64,000 bases of DNA, taken from NCBI GenBank assembly GCA_964019055.1, contig OZ025219.1, positions 10,629,888-10,693,887 on the forward strand, given 5' to 3'. Positions 1 through 9,804 of the stretch are shown here, one piece after another (within the stretch, counting starts at the first letter, position 1; every line of letters begins with the position of its first letter). The position numbers and the translations under genes were made by a program. Below the pieces are notes generated by a model. That model worked only from the letters and a program-made list of their open reading frames with translations, did not search any database and was not told where the DNA came from. Origin of the DNA: Anthopleura xanthogrammica. Its lineage: Eukaryota; Cnidaria; Anthozoa; Actiniaria; Actiniidae.

Positions 1-892
1 AAGGACATTTTTACATTTTATATATAGAAATAATTTTGAACAGCTTTCAAAAGAAAAAACGAACTAAATAGCAATAACGTTAAAATTCAGTGCCCAAATA
101 GAATATCAGATTAAATAAAAAAGTCAGTTCTCACTGTTAGAACTTAGGATATTTTTTAAAAAAGAGAACTTTTATATTTTTATTTTAATAATTTTGCCTG
201 CTAAACCATTCAGTGTAATTCTAAAAAATTTCTTAGATGAAAAATATATAATCAAGCATAACATTTTTTTGTTTTGTATGACTTTCACCATACGTGTTGT
301 AGCTATTGCACTCTTCATTCTTGAGATTTTTTTGGATTTTTAATCTGGTTTTATTCTTATCTGATGACTGCATGTCTGCACCTAACACTCTTCCATATTC
401 GGCAATATTAAGTACTGTGCACCTATCAGATTGCATAATTATTAATATTAACTTGATAACTGTGCTAATACAAACTATTATGAGCCTACTCATGCAGTCA
501 CACTTTAACTCTAGCTAAATAATGTCTTAACCAGAGTTATTGTCTGACTGCATGCAGGCTAGCGATTATTGACGTGCCCTCTTAAATATATCATTGCTGT
601 GTAGAAGATTTTTATTTTTGCTTCTGTAATTTCCATAACTCATATCATCTCCTACGCAGTTGCTGTTAGTGCCTGCATTGTGCAAAGCTTTTCCCTTACT
701 TACTAAATCTCTAAATCAAGCAACCAACCAACCAACTACCTAACTAGTTAAGGGGAAAAGCTTTACATGATGTCACTATCAGCAGCTGCCTTTAGGGGAC
801 TATAACTCTTGGATTTCATTTTTTTGAACCCTTATACTTTAATCAAAATATTCTAAACATGTTACCCACCCTTTCCGAACCACCAACTACTT

Positions 893-1030
893 TATGGGCA
901 ATTATTTTCCAATTCCAAATCACATTTCATTCTCTTGTGTTGGATTCCATTGTCAACAAACAATGCTTGAATTTCATTCTCAATGGAATGAGGTTTGATC
1001 CTAAATGGGAAAACATTATGCCCAAGTAGA
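893..1030. repeat. Decayed copy of the CTTGGGTGTAATG MITE family
   Basis: The right end reads aaatgggaaaacattatgcc followed by caag, matching the terminus of the element at 3723-3872. The left part has the related order ttccaattccaaatcac then atttcattctcttg. The interior is diverged, so limits are approximate. Confidence 0.45.
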
Positions 1031-1037
1031 TTGACAG

Positions 1038-1267
1038 ATGATGACACTATATGATGACACTATATGATGACACTATATGATGACACTATATGATGACACT
1101 ATATGATGACACTATATGATGACATTATATGATGACACTATGTGATGACACTATATGATGACACTATATGATGACACTATATGATGACACTATATGATGA
1201 CACTATATGATGACACTATATGATGACACTATATGATGACACATTATGATGACACTATATGATGACA
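1038..1267. repeat. 13-bp minisatellite, about 18 copies
   Basis: Tandem copies of atgatgacactat run for about 230 bases with very few substitutions (for example cattatat, ctatgtg and acattatg variants). Near-uniform 13-bp spacing indicates recent slippage or unequal exchange. No coding meaning is seen. Confidence 0.95.
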
Positions 1268-2533
1268 AAATACATGTTATGTCTGACTCTCTTACAAGAT
1301 CATAACCATTATAGTTTAGAAAACATAAGTAATAAACTAAGTAATAACTGCACTCACCTGGACGATCACATTACTCACTCCAATAAGTAATAAATTTAAC
1401 ATTAAAGATACTTAGTGGTTTAATAATTGACAAGAAACATATTTTAATCATTTAATCATTCTTGGTATGTATGACCTTGATTTCATGTAACTGATACAAC
1501 ATCCTAACAACACCTAACAACTAGCTAATGTCATACATTCAATTAACCAACGACAGTACAAGATTATGGATCATTTAATCAGAAATAAATGCTTGGACAA
1601 TGCACCATAGCAGTCCAGTGCAGTACTTTAATTTGTGCTGCAAGTTTTTCAAAGTCCTAATGAAGGGTTGTAATGAGGGTTTATCAGGTCTTGCGTGACA
1701 TTTTAAATCTTAATCCAAATATGTTGGTAGGCAAGCTGATGCTTACTAACATATTTTCACATACATTTTTTTGCAAAAGCAGCGAACTTCAGTCACCTAT
1801 ATCTTTGGCTCTATTCTATAAGACCACTTGCTATTTTACTAATTTTGGTATGCTCTTTTCAAATATCATATTTTTGTTTGTGTTGGATTAAGATTTAAAA
1901 TGTCATGCAAAGCCTGATAACCCCTCAGATCATTAAAGGAGAAAAATGGGATGCAGATTTCATCTTTATGCAAGACCCTATCAAAGACAAAAGTATCTTT
2001 AAAAACAAAAACATACCCTGTTTAAGACACAATACTGTGCGTCATTATAACCCTGTCAAAGACATAAGAGATGTAGCAGTGTTTATGGTGGAAGTTACAC
2101 ACTAAAAATTGTTTGCAGGCACACCAAAAAAAAAAAAGAGTTTCAACAAGAAGTCAAAATTGAATATCTAAGACTTCAAAACATTATCCAAGAATGATAA
2201 CCCTGCTCAAGACAAGTTCATGGAAATCAGGGAATCCTATACACTGCCTAATACCAAAATCCTGAAAAACCATACTTATCCAGCAGGACATCCCCATATA
2301 GGCTATGATTATATAGGAGAACCCTCAGATCCATATTTGTCCAGTAAAATGTATTACCTAGGTGGTGGCCAACTCAAAAGTTTCTAACTACTTTGGGCAC
2401 CGCACAGGAACCTAAATCTTATATGTAATACAGTACCCATAAGTTTACATCTATCATTAATTCTTTAATAATATATATTTAATTATGTAGATACTAAAGT
2501 GTGTATAAACTAAAGTCTTAAGTCTTTCTTTAG

Positions 2534-2689
2534 GAACGAAGAAGAGACAGCACCTCATATTCACGAGGAAGAGCTGACAGTAGGAACAGCGTCAATAGTG
2601 TGTCAAGTCAACTGAGCAATGCTAGCTACCAGAACATGCAGTGGGAAACTTCAAAATCAAGATTGCGGTATGAAGTGACTGAACTCTAG
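2534..2689 (+). CDS. Terminal coding exon of an unidentified Ser/Arg-rich protein (5' part outside or unseen)
   Basis: After a good acceptor (tctttctttag) a frame of 51 codons runs to TAG in phase 0. It starts ERRRDSTSYSRGRAD, continues with a Ser/Asn-rich stretch (SRNSVNSVSSQLSNAS) and ends LRYEVTEL. The tail is polar and basic, with RRRDS and SRGR that could be kinase or SR-like sites. The last four residues V-T-E-L fit the class I PDZ ligand pattern (S/T-x-hydrophobic). No upstream exon could be linked inside the window, so the protein is not identified. The reading rests on the acceptor, the open frame and the biased composition; it could be a chance ORF. Confidence 0.5.
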   Translation, partial: ERRRDSTSYSRGRADSRNSVNSVSSQLSNASYQNMQWETSKSRLRYEVTEL

Positions 2690-3722
2690 ACTTTAATAAT
2701 ATGAGAATATACTATGCCACTGGTTTGGTCTGCACCTGTAAGACCCTGTAATGTACAGTATGCTGTTGCAACATCTGACAAGTACTTCACAGTACCTTGC
2801 GTCAATAACATCTGGTATTTATACTTGGTCTCATACCTTAGTTATGGACTGGCTTCAGTTAGGGTTAGGTATGCTCATTTATTCAGTTAATTGTCCAGAA
2901 GGAGCCTTCTGCACTTTAATCTTGTGCATACTAGTCTGCTGTATTTCCCAGTTGAAGCCTCCTGCCTTTTAGGTTACTCCACTTCCTGCTTCTTAGGGTG
3001 TTCCAGCTCCTGCTTTTTAGGGTACCCAGGGGGGTACCCACAGTACTCATATTAAGTTTAGACCAATGATGTTGGGTGTTTCTTGGTGTTGCAGGAAGTA
3101 TTGTATTCAAGGTTAGGGTTCTTCGTATTGCAGGGTAATGTTTCGTTCTAAGTTCTTTGTTCTTGGCTATTGTTTTATTGTGTTCATGCCTCAGGTGTCC
3201 TGCAACACCAAGAAAGAGTTGTGATGTTTATTGGTAAAAGCTACAATCTAGAAATCATTTGAATGATAAGCTTTACTTCTAGAGAATTAAATAACTTTAA
3301 TGAAATGAGGCAAGTATCGAGGATGATTCTTGAAAGATCAATGCTAAGAAAAAAAGAGAGTTTATGCCGGCACTTTCAAAGCAGGTGTGGCAATGTAGAT
3401 TATACATGGATAGGACCAAGAATATTATGAAACAACCAAGAGGAACTATCTGTTTTATGTAATAAACAGTACAAACTTTTATGTGAACATATTGAATATA
3501 TAGAGGCCTTTGGTATACCTGAATCCAATGGCATCTAATGTAGTGCCTCTGCCCTTTGAAGTTGATTGGCCATAGGTTAGAATTTAGCAATAGAATTCAT
3601 GGAATTCCTGATGGTCTCTCCTCTTTTCAAAAGTGAACTGGCAAGGCGTGGGGGATAAAACAATTGACACCTTGGGACACCTTGGGACACCTTGGGACAT
3701 ATATACCTTGGGACATATATAC

Positions 3723-3872
3723 CTTGGGTGTAATGTTTTCCCATTTCAGACCATGTGTCATTCCCTTCTCATCATAGTCATGTGTCTTCTTGTGCACAAC
3801 CATTAAACAAAAAAATGATACTCTAGGGAACGAATGGCATGTTGTCTGAAATGGGGAAACATTACACCCAAG
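3723..3872. repeat. MITE, CTTGGGTGTAATG family, full copy
   Basis: About 150 bp with terminal inverted repeats: left cttgggtgtaatgttttccc, right ggggaaacattacacccaag, and inner ends tttcagacca / tgtctgaaa. Related copies are at 17069-17210, 24463-24598 (inverted) and about 893-1030. No coding capacity, so it is non-autonomous. The flanking 3661-3731 is a small tandem of accttgggac units that repeats the element's own end motif. Confidence 0.85.
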
Positions 3873-4198
3873 CTAATATTCCATGATATGTTGCATAAAG
3901 CTTTGTAGAACCATCACTTAATATGTGATGTCTAAAATGTAACCAAAGGCCTATATGGTGTATTATAATAATTCTATGATCATAATTATAAACTTGCCTC
4001 AGCCTTAATGTAGTTAGAAAGTTAAGAGAAGGACATCGGAAACCATGACCTCGTGTTTCCTGCGCAGGACAAAGTCTCGTACTTTGCTATTAGCCTAAAA
4101 ATATAGTCTGCGAGTCGCCAGATAGAAGAATTTAATGAACCTGATAAAATTAATCTTAGAACCATGTTGAAATTAGAGCCTTGCTCACAGGCTATTTA

Positions 4199-4303
4199 AC
4201 AATTAGTCCTCGAGTCCGAATGGTCTACGAGTCAATAGCCCATGAGGCCGAAGGCCTCATGGGCTATTGACTCGTAGGCCATGAGGGCGAGAGGTCTAAT
4301 TGT
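4199..4303. repeat. Foldback element, acAATTAG family
   Basis: Two 25-bp arms (4225-4249 and 4253-4277) are perfect inverted copies around a 3-base loop (gaa). The outer arms are imperfect and end in acaattag / ctaattgt. The flanks gctattta and tttagtaaaaacc recur at the copy at 8441-8550, which lies in the opposite orientation. Confidence 0.85.
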
Positions 4304-4309
4304 TTTAGT

Positions 4310-4492
4310 AAAAACCTACTAATCGGTCCAATAAAAGGATGCAAAAAGTTTTGGATTTTGCTTTAAATATATTTTTTTGGGTTTTCAAAACCGGCGCTTT
4401 TCGCTACTAGAGGTCTATCACTAATAGACCCCTAGTAGCTCAGCCAATCACAGGGCTCGATTGGTGATAGACCATTAGTAGGTTTTTCTAAG
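4310..4492. repeat. Inverted-repeat element with nested hairpin
   Basis: Ends are aaaaacctactaat (left) and attagtaggttttt (right), about 180 bp apart. Inside lies a second near-palindrome, gctactagaggtctat / atagacccctagtagc, followed by cagccaatcac. Related CCAATC and ctactag sequence occurs near 8230-8350 and 28440-28510. Confidence 0.65.
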
Positions 4493-5313
4493 TTTAAATA
4501 GACAATAAAATAAAGAAACAGAGAAAGTGCATAATAAATGAATGTAAACCAAGACAGAAGAGTTGTGCAATACTAAATAGTAACTTGCTTCAAGCCGGCA
4601 TCCTGTAGTTGTTCCCTGACAGCAGTGATGGCGGTCCCCCTTCCTTTTTATGAGTGAATTACTGATATCTTATTTTATTTTAGATAGAGTTCCGTATGAA
4701 AAATAGCCTCCACTTAAAAGAGTTCCCAAACAGCATCTTCTCCTTGTTTCCAAGGAAGGCATTTGTTCTTGTGTATATTGTGACATTTGATTTTAAACAC
4801 AATACATCACCTAAAATGTGCGCAATGATTAAAATCTGCCACTTGCCTCATTAAGCACAAAAACCATTAACTTGGATGCGCTAGCTGTCCCGTTATTCGT
4901 TATAAGTACGCGTAAAAGCGAAGAAATGGTAAAAAAGAAAATCGTTATCTCGTTCGTCAATTAATATTACGTCTTTAATCGTAAAATCACAAGCGCGCGC
5001 TGTAGAGATAGCAAATCTTTAGTGAATCAAGTAAGAAAACGTGCCAGATCACTGACATGTCTAACTTGTTTGACTTGTTTGCTAATTTGATGGTTAATTA
5101 ACAGTTACGTCATAATTTTCGAGCTTTATTAAGACAAAAAGCCCAGTCAATTTGCATGTCATTAGACGGATTAACAGTGTTAATTATCCACGCACCATCA
5201 GTCTAGAACACCAGAAAAGATCAGGTTGGAATAACTTTTGAACAACACCGAGACTCGCCGAACAAATAAGTCTCAAGACTTGTTTTTAGTTGCGTGCTGG
5301 TTTGGCTTCAGCA

Positions 5314-5724
5314 ATGCCTAACACTGGACAAGTTCATGGACAAGCTTTCAAGTGCGATAAATGTCGAAAAGACTTTAACAACGTTTGGCTTCCGACTAAC
5401 GTTTGTTGTAAAGTCCAGCTCGACAGGGAGGGCGATGCAGCCGTCTATGCTACGCCATTTTCACGACATTTTTCGACAAACTTGAAGCCAGAAAAATTAA
5501 CCACAGCAAGACCGATCACAAGGAAAGCTTCTCCAATTGCAAAGTCAACGAAAAACATCAAATTCCAAGCCTTGTCAGATTCCAGATTCTGTTATGTCAA
5601 CTCGCTGGCTCCATTCTCCACGCTTGGTAAAGCAACATGCGGGTTTTATCATACTGATAACAAAAAATTCAAAACTGGTATCCCACCATCAGATCTGGTA
5701 GCCTGGAGGTCTCACCTCCCTTGA
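5314..5724 (+). CDS. Uncertain orphan ORF (136 codons from first ATG), possibly frame-split
   Basis: The first ATG is at 5314 (MPNTGQVHGQAFKCDKC); the frame runs to TGA at 5722-5724. It has a C-x2-C pair (KCDKC), later cysteines and a Lys/Ser/Thr-rich middle, but no domain I can name. Overlapping its 3' end, another frame on the same strand stays open from about 5655 to a TGA near 5865 and also looks coding (LNVSLGVHTTPDGSFVC, then an acidic/basic tail ending SLC). That suggests a one- or two-base frameshift, a pseudogene, or a missed splice. A tttttag acceptor lies just upstream (5289), and an AATAAA is near 6055. Orphan or decayed gene; a chance ORF is possible. Confidence 0.3.
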   Translation: MPNTGQVHGQAFKCDKCRKDFNNVWLPTNVCCKVQLDREGDAAVYATPFSRHFSTNLKPEKLTTARPITRKASPIAKSTKNIKFQALSDSRFCYVNSLAPFSTLGKATCGFYHTDNKKFKTGIPPSDLVAWRSHLP

Positions 5725-6289
5725 ACGTCTCTCTAGGAGTACATACTACACCAGATGGTTCGTTTGTGTGTGAAAAAAAGAGTTTGAAGGATGTCGTTGC
5801 TACGGGATTCCCACGAGACGAGGAGTGTAAACGAACTGCAAACACAGTACTTTGCAGTCTTTGTTGAAGGGTTTTTCAATCACTTTAGAGTCAATACGCT
5901 TGAGCAAACATCTTCAGTGTGAAAGCTATTGATATCTGAGACTACAATTTTGTTTTTTTGCTTGTGAACTCAAAATGACTTAAAGAACAAGTGTGATGTG
6001 ATATAAGCAAGCCAAGCCGAATAACCGGAAAAAAAAAAAACAATCTTAAAACTGAATAAAAGTTTAAAACTCAAAAACTTGATACCCAAAACAGGGTTCG
6101 TATTAGAGTATTTAGGGTCTTGTATCTATTTACAAGAAGCGTCACATACATTTTTTTCTTATTTCACCCCAGGGGAGGCAGGTGAATGTTGCCATGAAAG
6201 CGTAGTATGCAACCTTCCCCTTTGGATTGAACGATAGTTTTTATTTTTATAACTTCAAAAGGAAGATGCCAGCCCACTCAAGGAATGCT

Positions 6290-6424
6290 AAGACCCCTTG
6301 CAACACGTCAGATTGCAGCTCAATTTGGAGGACAAAACAATAGGTTCCAATTCCTAGGAGATTGAAATTATTTGATTTTGTCCCTCAAATCAAGCTGCTT
6401 TGACAACACGTGCAAGGGGTCTAT
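6290..6424. repeat. MITE, TAGACCCCTTG family
   Basis: Ends agaccccttgcaacacgt and acacgtgcaaggggtcta are inverted copies; the inner arms tcaatttggaggacaaaaca / tgattttgtccctcaaatca are also complementary. Related copies are at 49626-49763 and 54557-54676, with a short fragment near 49411-49445. It lies 3' of SNRPE and may fall in or near that gene's 3' UTR. Confidence 0.85.
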
Positions 6425-6929
6425 TGGAAAATTTTAAATATAATTTACCCCTAAAAGATGCAAGTATCTCTTAAAATTAAGGGTTTGAATCGGACCACCC
6501 AAACCCCACACTGAACCTTGGTATTTTTTTGATTGACAGAAAACAGTAAAACCTGATAGGGTTGTTATACAAATATTTATTATTGTAATGGCTTGTGCAA
6601 TACATGTACATTAAAACTTATATAATAATAGTGGAAGATAGTTATAAAACAATGACATGTTGCTCCTCAATCCAGGATGGGAAATTATAAAGAACAAAGT
6701 CAAGATCAGGGGAGGGAAGGCATGTTTACAAGCTAAGTTCACAAGTAGATAAAAGAAATTGTATTTGCTGGAGTTCTACATGTACAAATAGCTGGTACTA
6801 TGATGATACATGATATAAACATTGAAGAGAACCTCTTCTTTTACAAATAAACCACTTACACAATGGTTTAAAACACAATTATATGTGCTTTGAGGCAGGT
6901 TTTCCTTGGGTCTTAACTATGTACATAAA

Positions 6930-9496
6930 TCAGCTTGGCGTAGCATTCATAAGTAGAGTTATGTTGTCTCCCTTTATAAGTATTCGCCCTAGAAAAATTA
7001 ACGATAGTTTACTATTGGTACATGTAGAATGACTGTGAAACAATCCAACACAGCTCAATCTATAACATTCATTGAATCAATTACAGCATGCAAGACAACT
7101 GTTCATGCCATGCTCAAACATGTCCATGACATGGTCACGGCATATCTGACATGAGTTTTTCCTAGTCATACAAGATCTTCCAAGTAGCTAGAACACAAGG
7201 TGAAACAATAATGACAGGAAAGAAAAGACAACAAAAACATGGCCTAAATATGATGGCTGCTCAAAGTCTGACATTGTGACTGGCCACATAAGACTGATCA
7301 ACATGTGACCAGTCAATGTGACCCAGTCAAGAAAACTGGCCTAAGAAGCCACTTGCTGTACAAGCACTTATTTTGGCCAGACATAGACGTCAGTTGATTG
7401 CCCATTTTTTTTAGCCCTGCATAGTAGGAAAACCCAACAGTAAAGTACAGTCACCAATACATACCCAGAGGCCTTCTTGTCTTGCTTTTAAGATGGATTT
7501 CTTCTGCTTCATCCAGTACAAGATTCATATATTCATCAAATCCCTGAATATAGGGACAACAAAATGTTTATCAAACAACACATTTACAAATGTTTGGATT
7601 CCCATTAAAAAATAAAGGAACCTTATTTTGAGAGGGTGACATTTAACAGTCACATCTTGTAAACCTGTGGTCCTCTTGTCTAACAGGACCACTGCAGATA
7701 CTTTTAGAGCAAAGGCAGCAGCTTCTAATCAGATATTCTAAGGCCCTGAGTGTTGGTGCAGCCAGTGCTTTGATTCCATGGCACTCATGCAACAACATTT
7801 ACTCTCCTTATAACTCTCACACTCATATAATAAATACTTACAATAATATGTCCTTCTATCCTCATGTTGACTTGTTCATACAGCCAGATCTGTACTCTTG
7901 ATCTCTAAAACAATAAACCCATTCATTAATAGTGCCTCTACACATAAGCGATGATACAAGGTAGTGAAATATGGGGATTTCATTCAAAGTGACAACTGGA
8001 AAACTCCTAATTTCCATATCTGAACCTTTACTTTTGACATTCCACTTCCCAATATATATAAACCTCCATCTCTATGAAATTTTAATGAAATCTTAGCAAT
8101 TCGCTGCACATTCAGCAAAACTAACTATTGCAGCAAGCAAATTGAAATTATCCAGAGTATTCAATAAATGAAGTCGATGATCAGAAATCTAATCAATAAA
8201 TCCATTTATTTCAATCGAAATAATAATCGATTGATTACTAATAATTATTAGTAAAATTCTACTACTATACTATTGCAAATCCTGCATTCTGATTGGCTAA
8301 CGTACTCACTCTCTATCAGCCGATAGATAGTGGGTAGAGAAAGCCGGACTTGTTTTGAAAAAATGGCGGCTTTTCCTTCGCGCTTTTGTGAAGTTTAGTT
8401 TAGTTTAGTATAGAATAGTTTAGTTGAGATTTTTACTAAAACAATTAGAAGACTCACTCTCGATTTCTATCGGCTTTGATAGTTGACTTGGGGCCGGAGC
8501 CCCTCGTCAACTATCAGCCGATAGAAATCTCGAGTTCGTCTTCTAATTGTTAAATAGAGCCCTCATTGATAACAGTGTGTGCACACACTGAAGGGGCAAC
8601 CCTGTTTAAATAAAGGTTATTATTATAGATAGGAACTTTATTTAAAGAGGGTATCACTAAATAGTATAAAATACTAACAAACTCATGGCCCTCAATCTAT
8701 AAATATAGATCTATAGATTGTTTAATACTGATCATTAATTCATTGATTGATTGACGATGCCTTACGAGCTTGATTGAGTATGCCAAGATTGATTGAGTAT
8801 GCAGAGACTTAACAAGCTTCTGCAAGTCATTGTTAGTTGCCATTACTCATGCAAAAATTACTTCAAATACATCTAGGCATACACTTTCAGCTCTCAGCAC
8901 CTTGCATCTAAATTAGATACAAGGTGCTGAGAGCTGGAAGTGTATGCCTAGATGTATTTGAAGTAATTTTTGCATGAGTAATGGCAACTTATACCCCTAT
9001 GTTCAATGATATGAAAGAGTATTACATGCAGTTACATTCATACTTACATTCTGTAGGTACCTGAAGATCAAGTTCTGTAGAAAAGTAGAAGTGAAGGAAA
9101 ACAACAGTATCTTGGAAATAAAATACAAAACTATAAAACATTAATGATCATGGGCCTTTCTGTGCAGAAGACGTTCATGCAGACAATTTTAACAAGATTT
9201 GAAGAAAAAACTTTACTGAATTTCTACGACACAAAAGAAACGTAAATAAAGCATTGTCAGAAGGTTAGTTTACCAACGTTATTTAGTCTTATCATCTTGA
9301 AAAGTTAAATCGACGTTCTTGACGGTCAAATTTCAGGTAACTTGTCTGTGGTACATTGACAATTTCCCAGCCACGTGCCAACAAGTCAGGCTTAAAAGAG
9401 GATAAAAAAAGACCTCAAAAACGATAACTATTAATGTGAAAAGGATACAATTGGTTGGACCATAACTTTCTGAACCTTCTGTCCTTTGTACGCCAT
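6930..9496 (-). CDS. SNRPE: Small nuclear ribonucleoprotein E (SmE)
   Basis: SmE is one of the seven Sm proteins that form the ring on U1, U2, U4 and U5 snRNA in the spliceosome. Five coding exons on the minus strand: 9496-9449 ([16 protein letters not shown]), 9074-9048 (27 bases, NLIFRYLQN), 7904-7842 ([20 protein letters not shown]), 7543-7465 ([17 protein letters not shown]) and 6988-6930 ([15 protein letters not shown], stop TGA). Junction phases close and give 91 aa, against 92 in human. Sm1 (W-L-Y-E, G-x-I-x-G-F-D-x-Y-M-N) and Sm2 (G-D-N-I-T-L) motifs are intact. The 3' end carries ATPS where vertebrates have QSVSN-like sequence. AATAAA on this strand near 6566-6573 is a possible polyadenylation site. 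Divergently paired with NME5. Confidence 0.95.
7250..7365. repeat. Dispersed repeat with GACCAGTCAAT core (copy 1)
   Basis: The segment reads ggctgctcaaagtctgac, tgaccagtcaatgtgaccca and aactggcc...gccacttg. Related copies, with the same order of atggc(tgctca), gaccagtcaat and a closing tggc/ggcc, are at 51640-51710 (RACK1 intron) and 56217-56325 (COPA intron). Ends are loosely inverted. It lies just downstream of the fourth exon of SNRPE, inside the intron. Confidence 0.65.
8441..8550. repeat. Foldback element, acAATTAG family, second copy
   Basis: Begins acaattagaagac and ends gtcttctaattgt. The arms carry gatttctatcggct / agccgatagaaatc, and the centre is ggggccggagcccc. It lies inside the SNRPE intron 7905-9047, in the opposite orientation to the copy at 4199-4303; both share an outer flank tttttactaaa on one side. 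Confidence 0.85.
8835..8989. repeat. Near-perfect 77-bp inverted repeat (long hairpin)
   Basis: Left arm 8835-8911 starts agttgccattactcatgc; right arm 8913-8989 is its reverse complement with only two mismatches, both wobble-type on one strand. There is almost no loop: the centre reads tctaaattaga. It lies in an SNRPE intron, so the pre-mRNA would fold into a 77-bp stem. No similarity to the other foldbacks in the window was seen. Confidence 0.95.
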
Positions 9497-9804
9497 GATT
9501 GTGCCTTGTTTGAGGGCCAAAAATTAAGTTCAAAGTTTGAGAAAACTATCGACGCGGAACTTTCAACATTCCAAATGGCGTCGAAGGAAAACTATTGCAT
9601 TGTGGGTTAACGTTCAGAAACGTTTTTGGCGCCAGGTGGCTTATGGGAAATCTATTGGCTGAGTTCATATTTGTTGTCAGCGGTAAGCACAGCTGGTTTC
9701 CTTGACAACAAACAAGAAAACTTGACGGCCATTTTGTTTTGAAGACAAGTGAAGGAAGACGTTTTTCAAATATTCCTTCTTAAAAATATCCCCACAGAAA
9801 AAAT
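9497..9804. promoter_or_regulatory. Bidirectional promoter between SNRPE and NME5, with X-box-like site
   Basis: The two start codons are 308 bases apart and point away from each other, so both promoters must lie here or overlap the 5' UTRs. At 9696-9709 the sequence gtttccttgacaac fits the RFX X-box plan (GTTNCC, short spacer, RRNRAC), about 100 bases upstream of the NME5 ATG. RFX sites commonly drive ciliary genes, and NME5 is one. No clear TATA box is seen. The site assignment is by eye. Confidence 0.6.

Larger units (their letters stand above)
1..2533. other. No firm gene; probable intron or upstream part of the gene ending at 2689
   Basis: AT-rich DNA with no open frame that looks coding. 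It holds a decayed MITE copy (about 893-1030) and a 13-bp minisatellite (1038-1267). If the terminal exon at 2534 belongs to a gene coming from the left, this stretch is at least partly its last intron. Short ORFs here have no family features. Confidence 0.5.
2690..5313. other. Intergenic stretch with repeats, no supported gene
   Basis: Contains a CTTGGG-rich short tandem (3661-3731), a MITE (3723-3872), an acAATTAG foldback (4199-4303) and a third inverted-repeat unit (about 4310-4492) whose ends read aaaaacctactaat and attagtaggttttt. Small ORFs here lack any coding signature. Confidence 0.6.
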
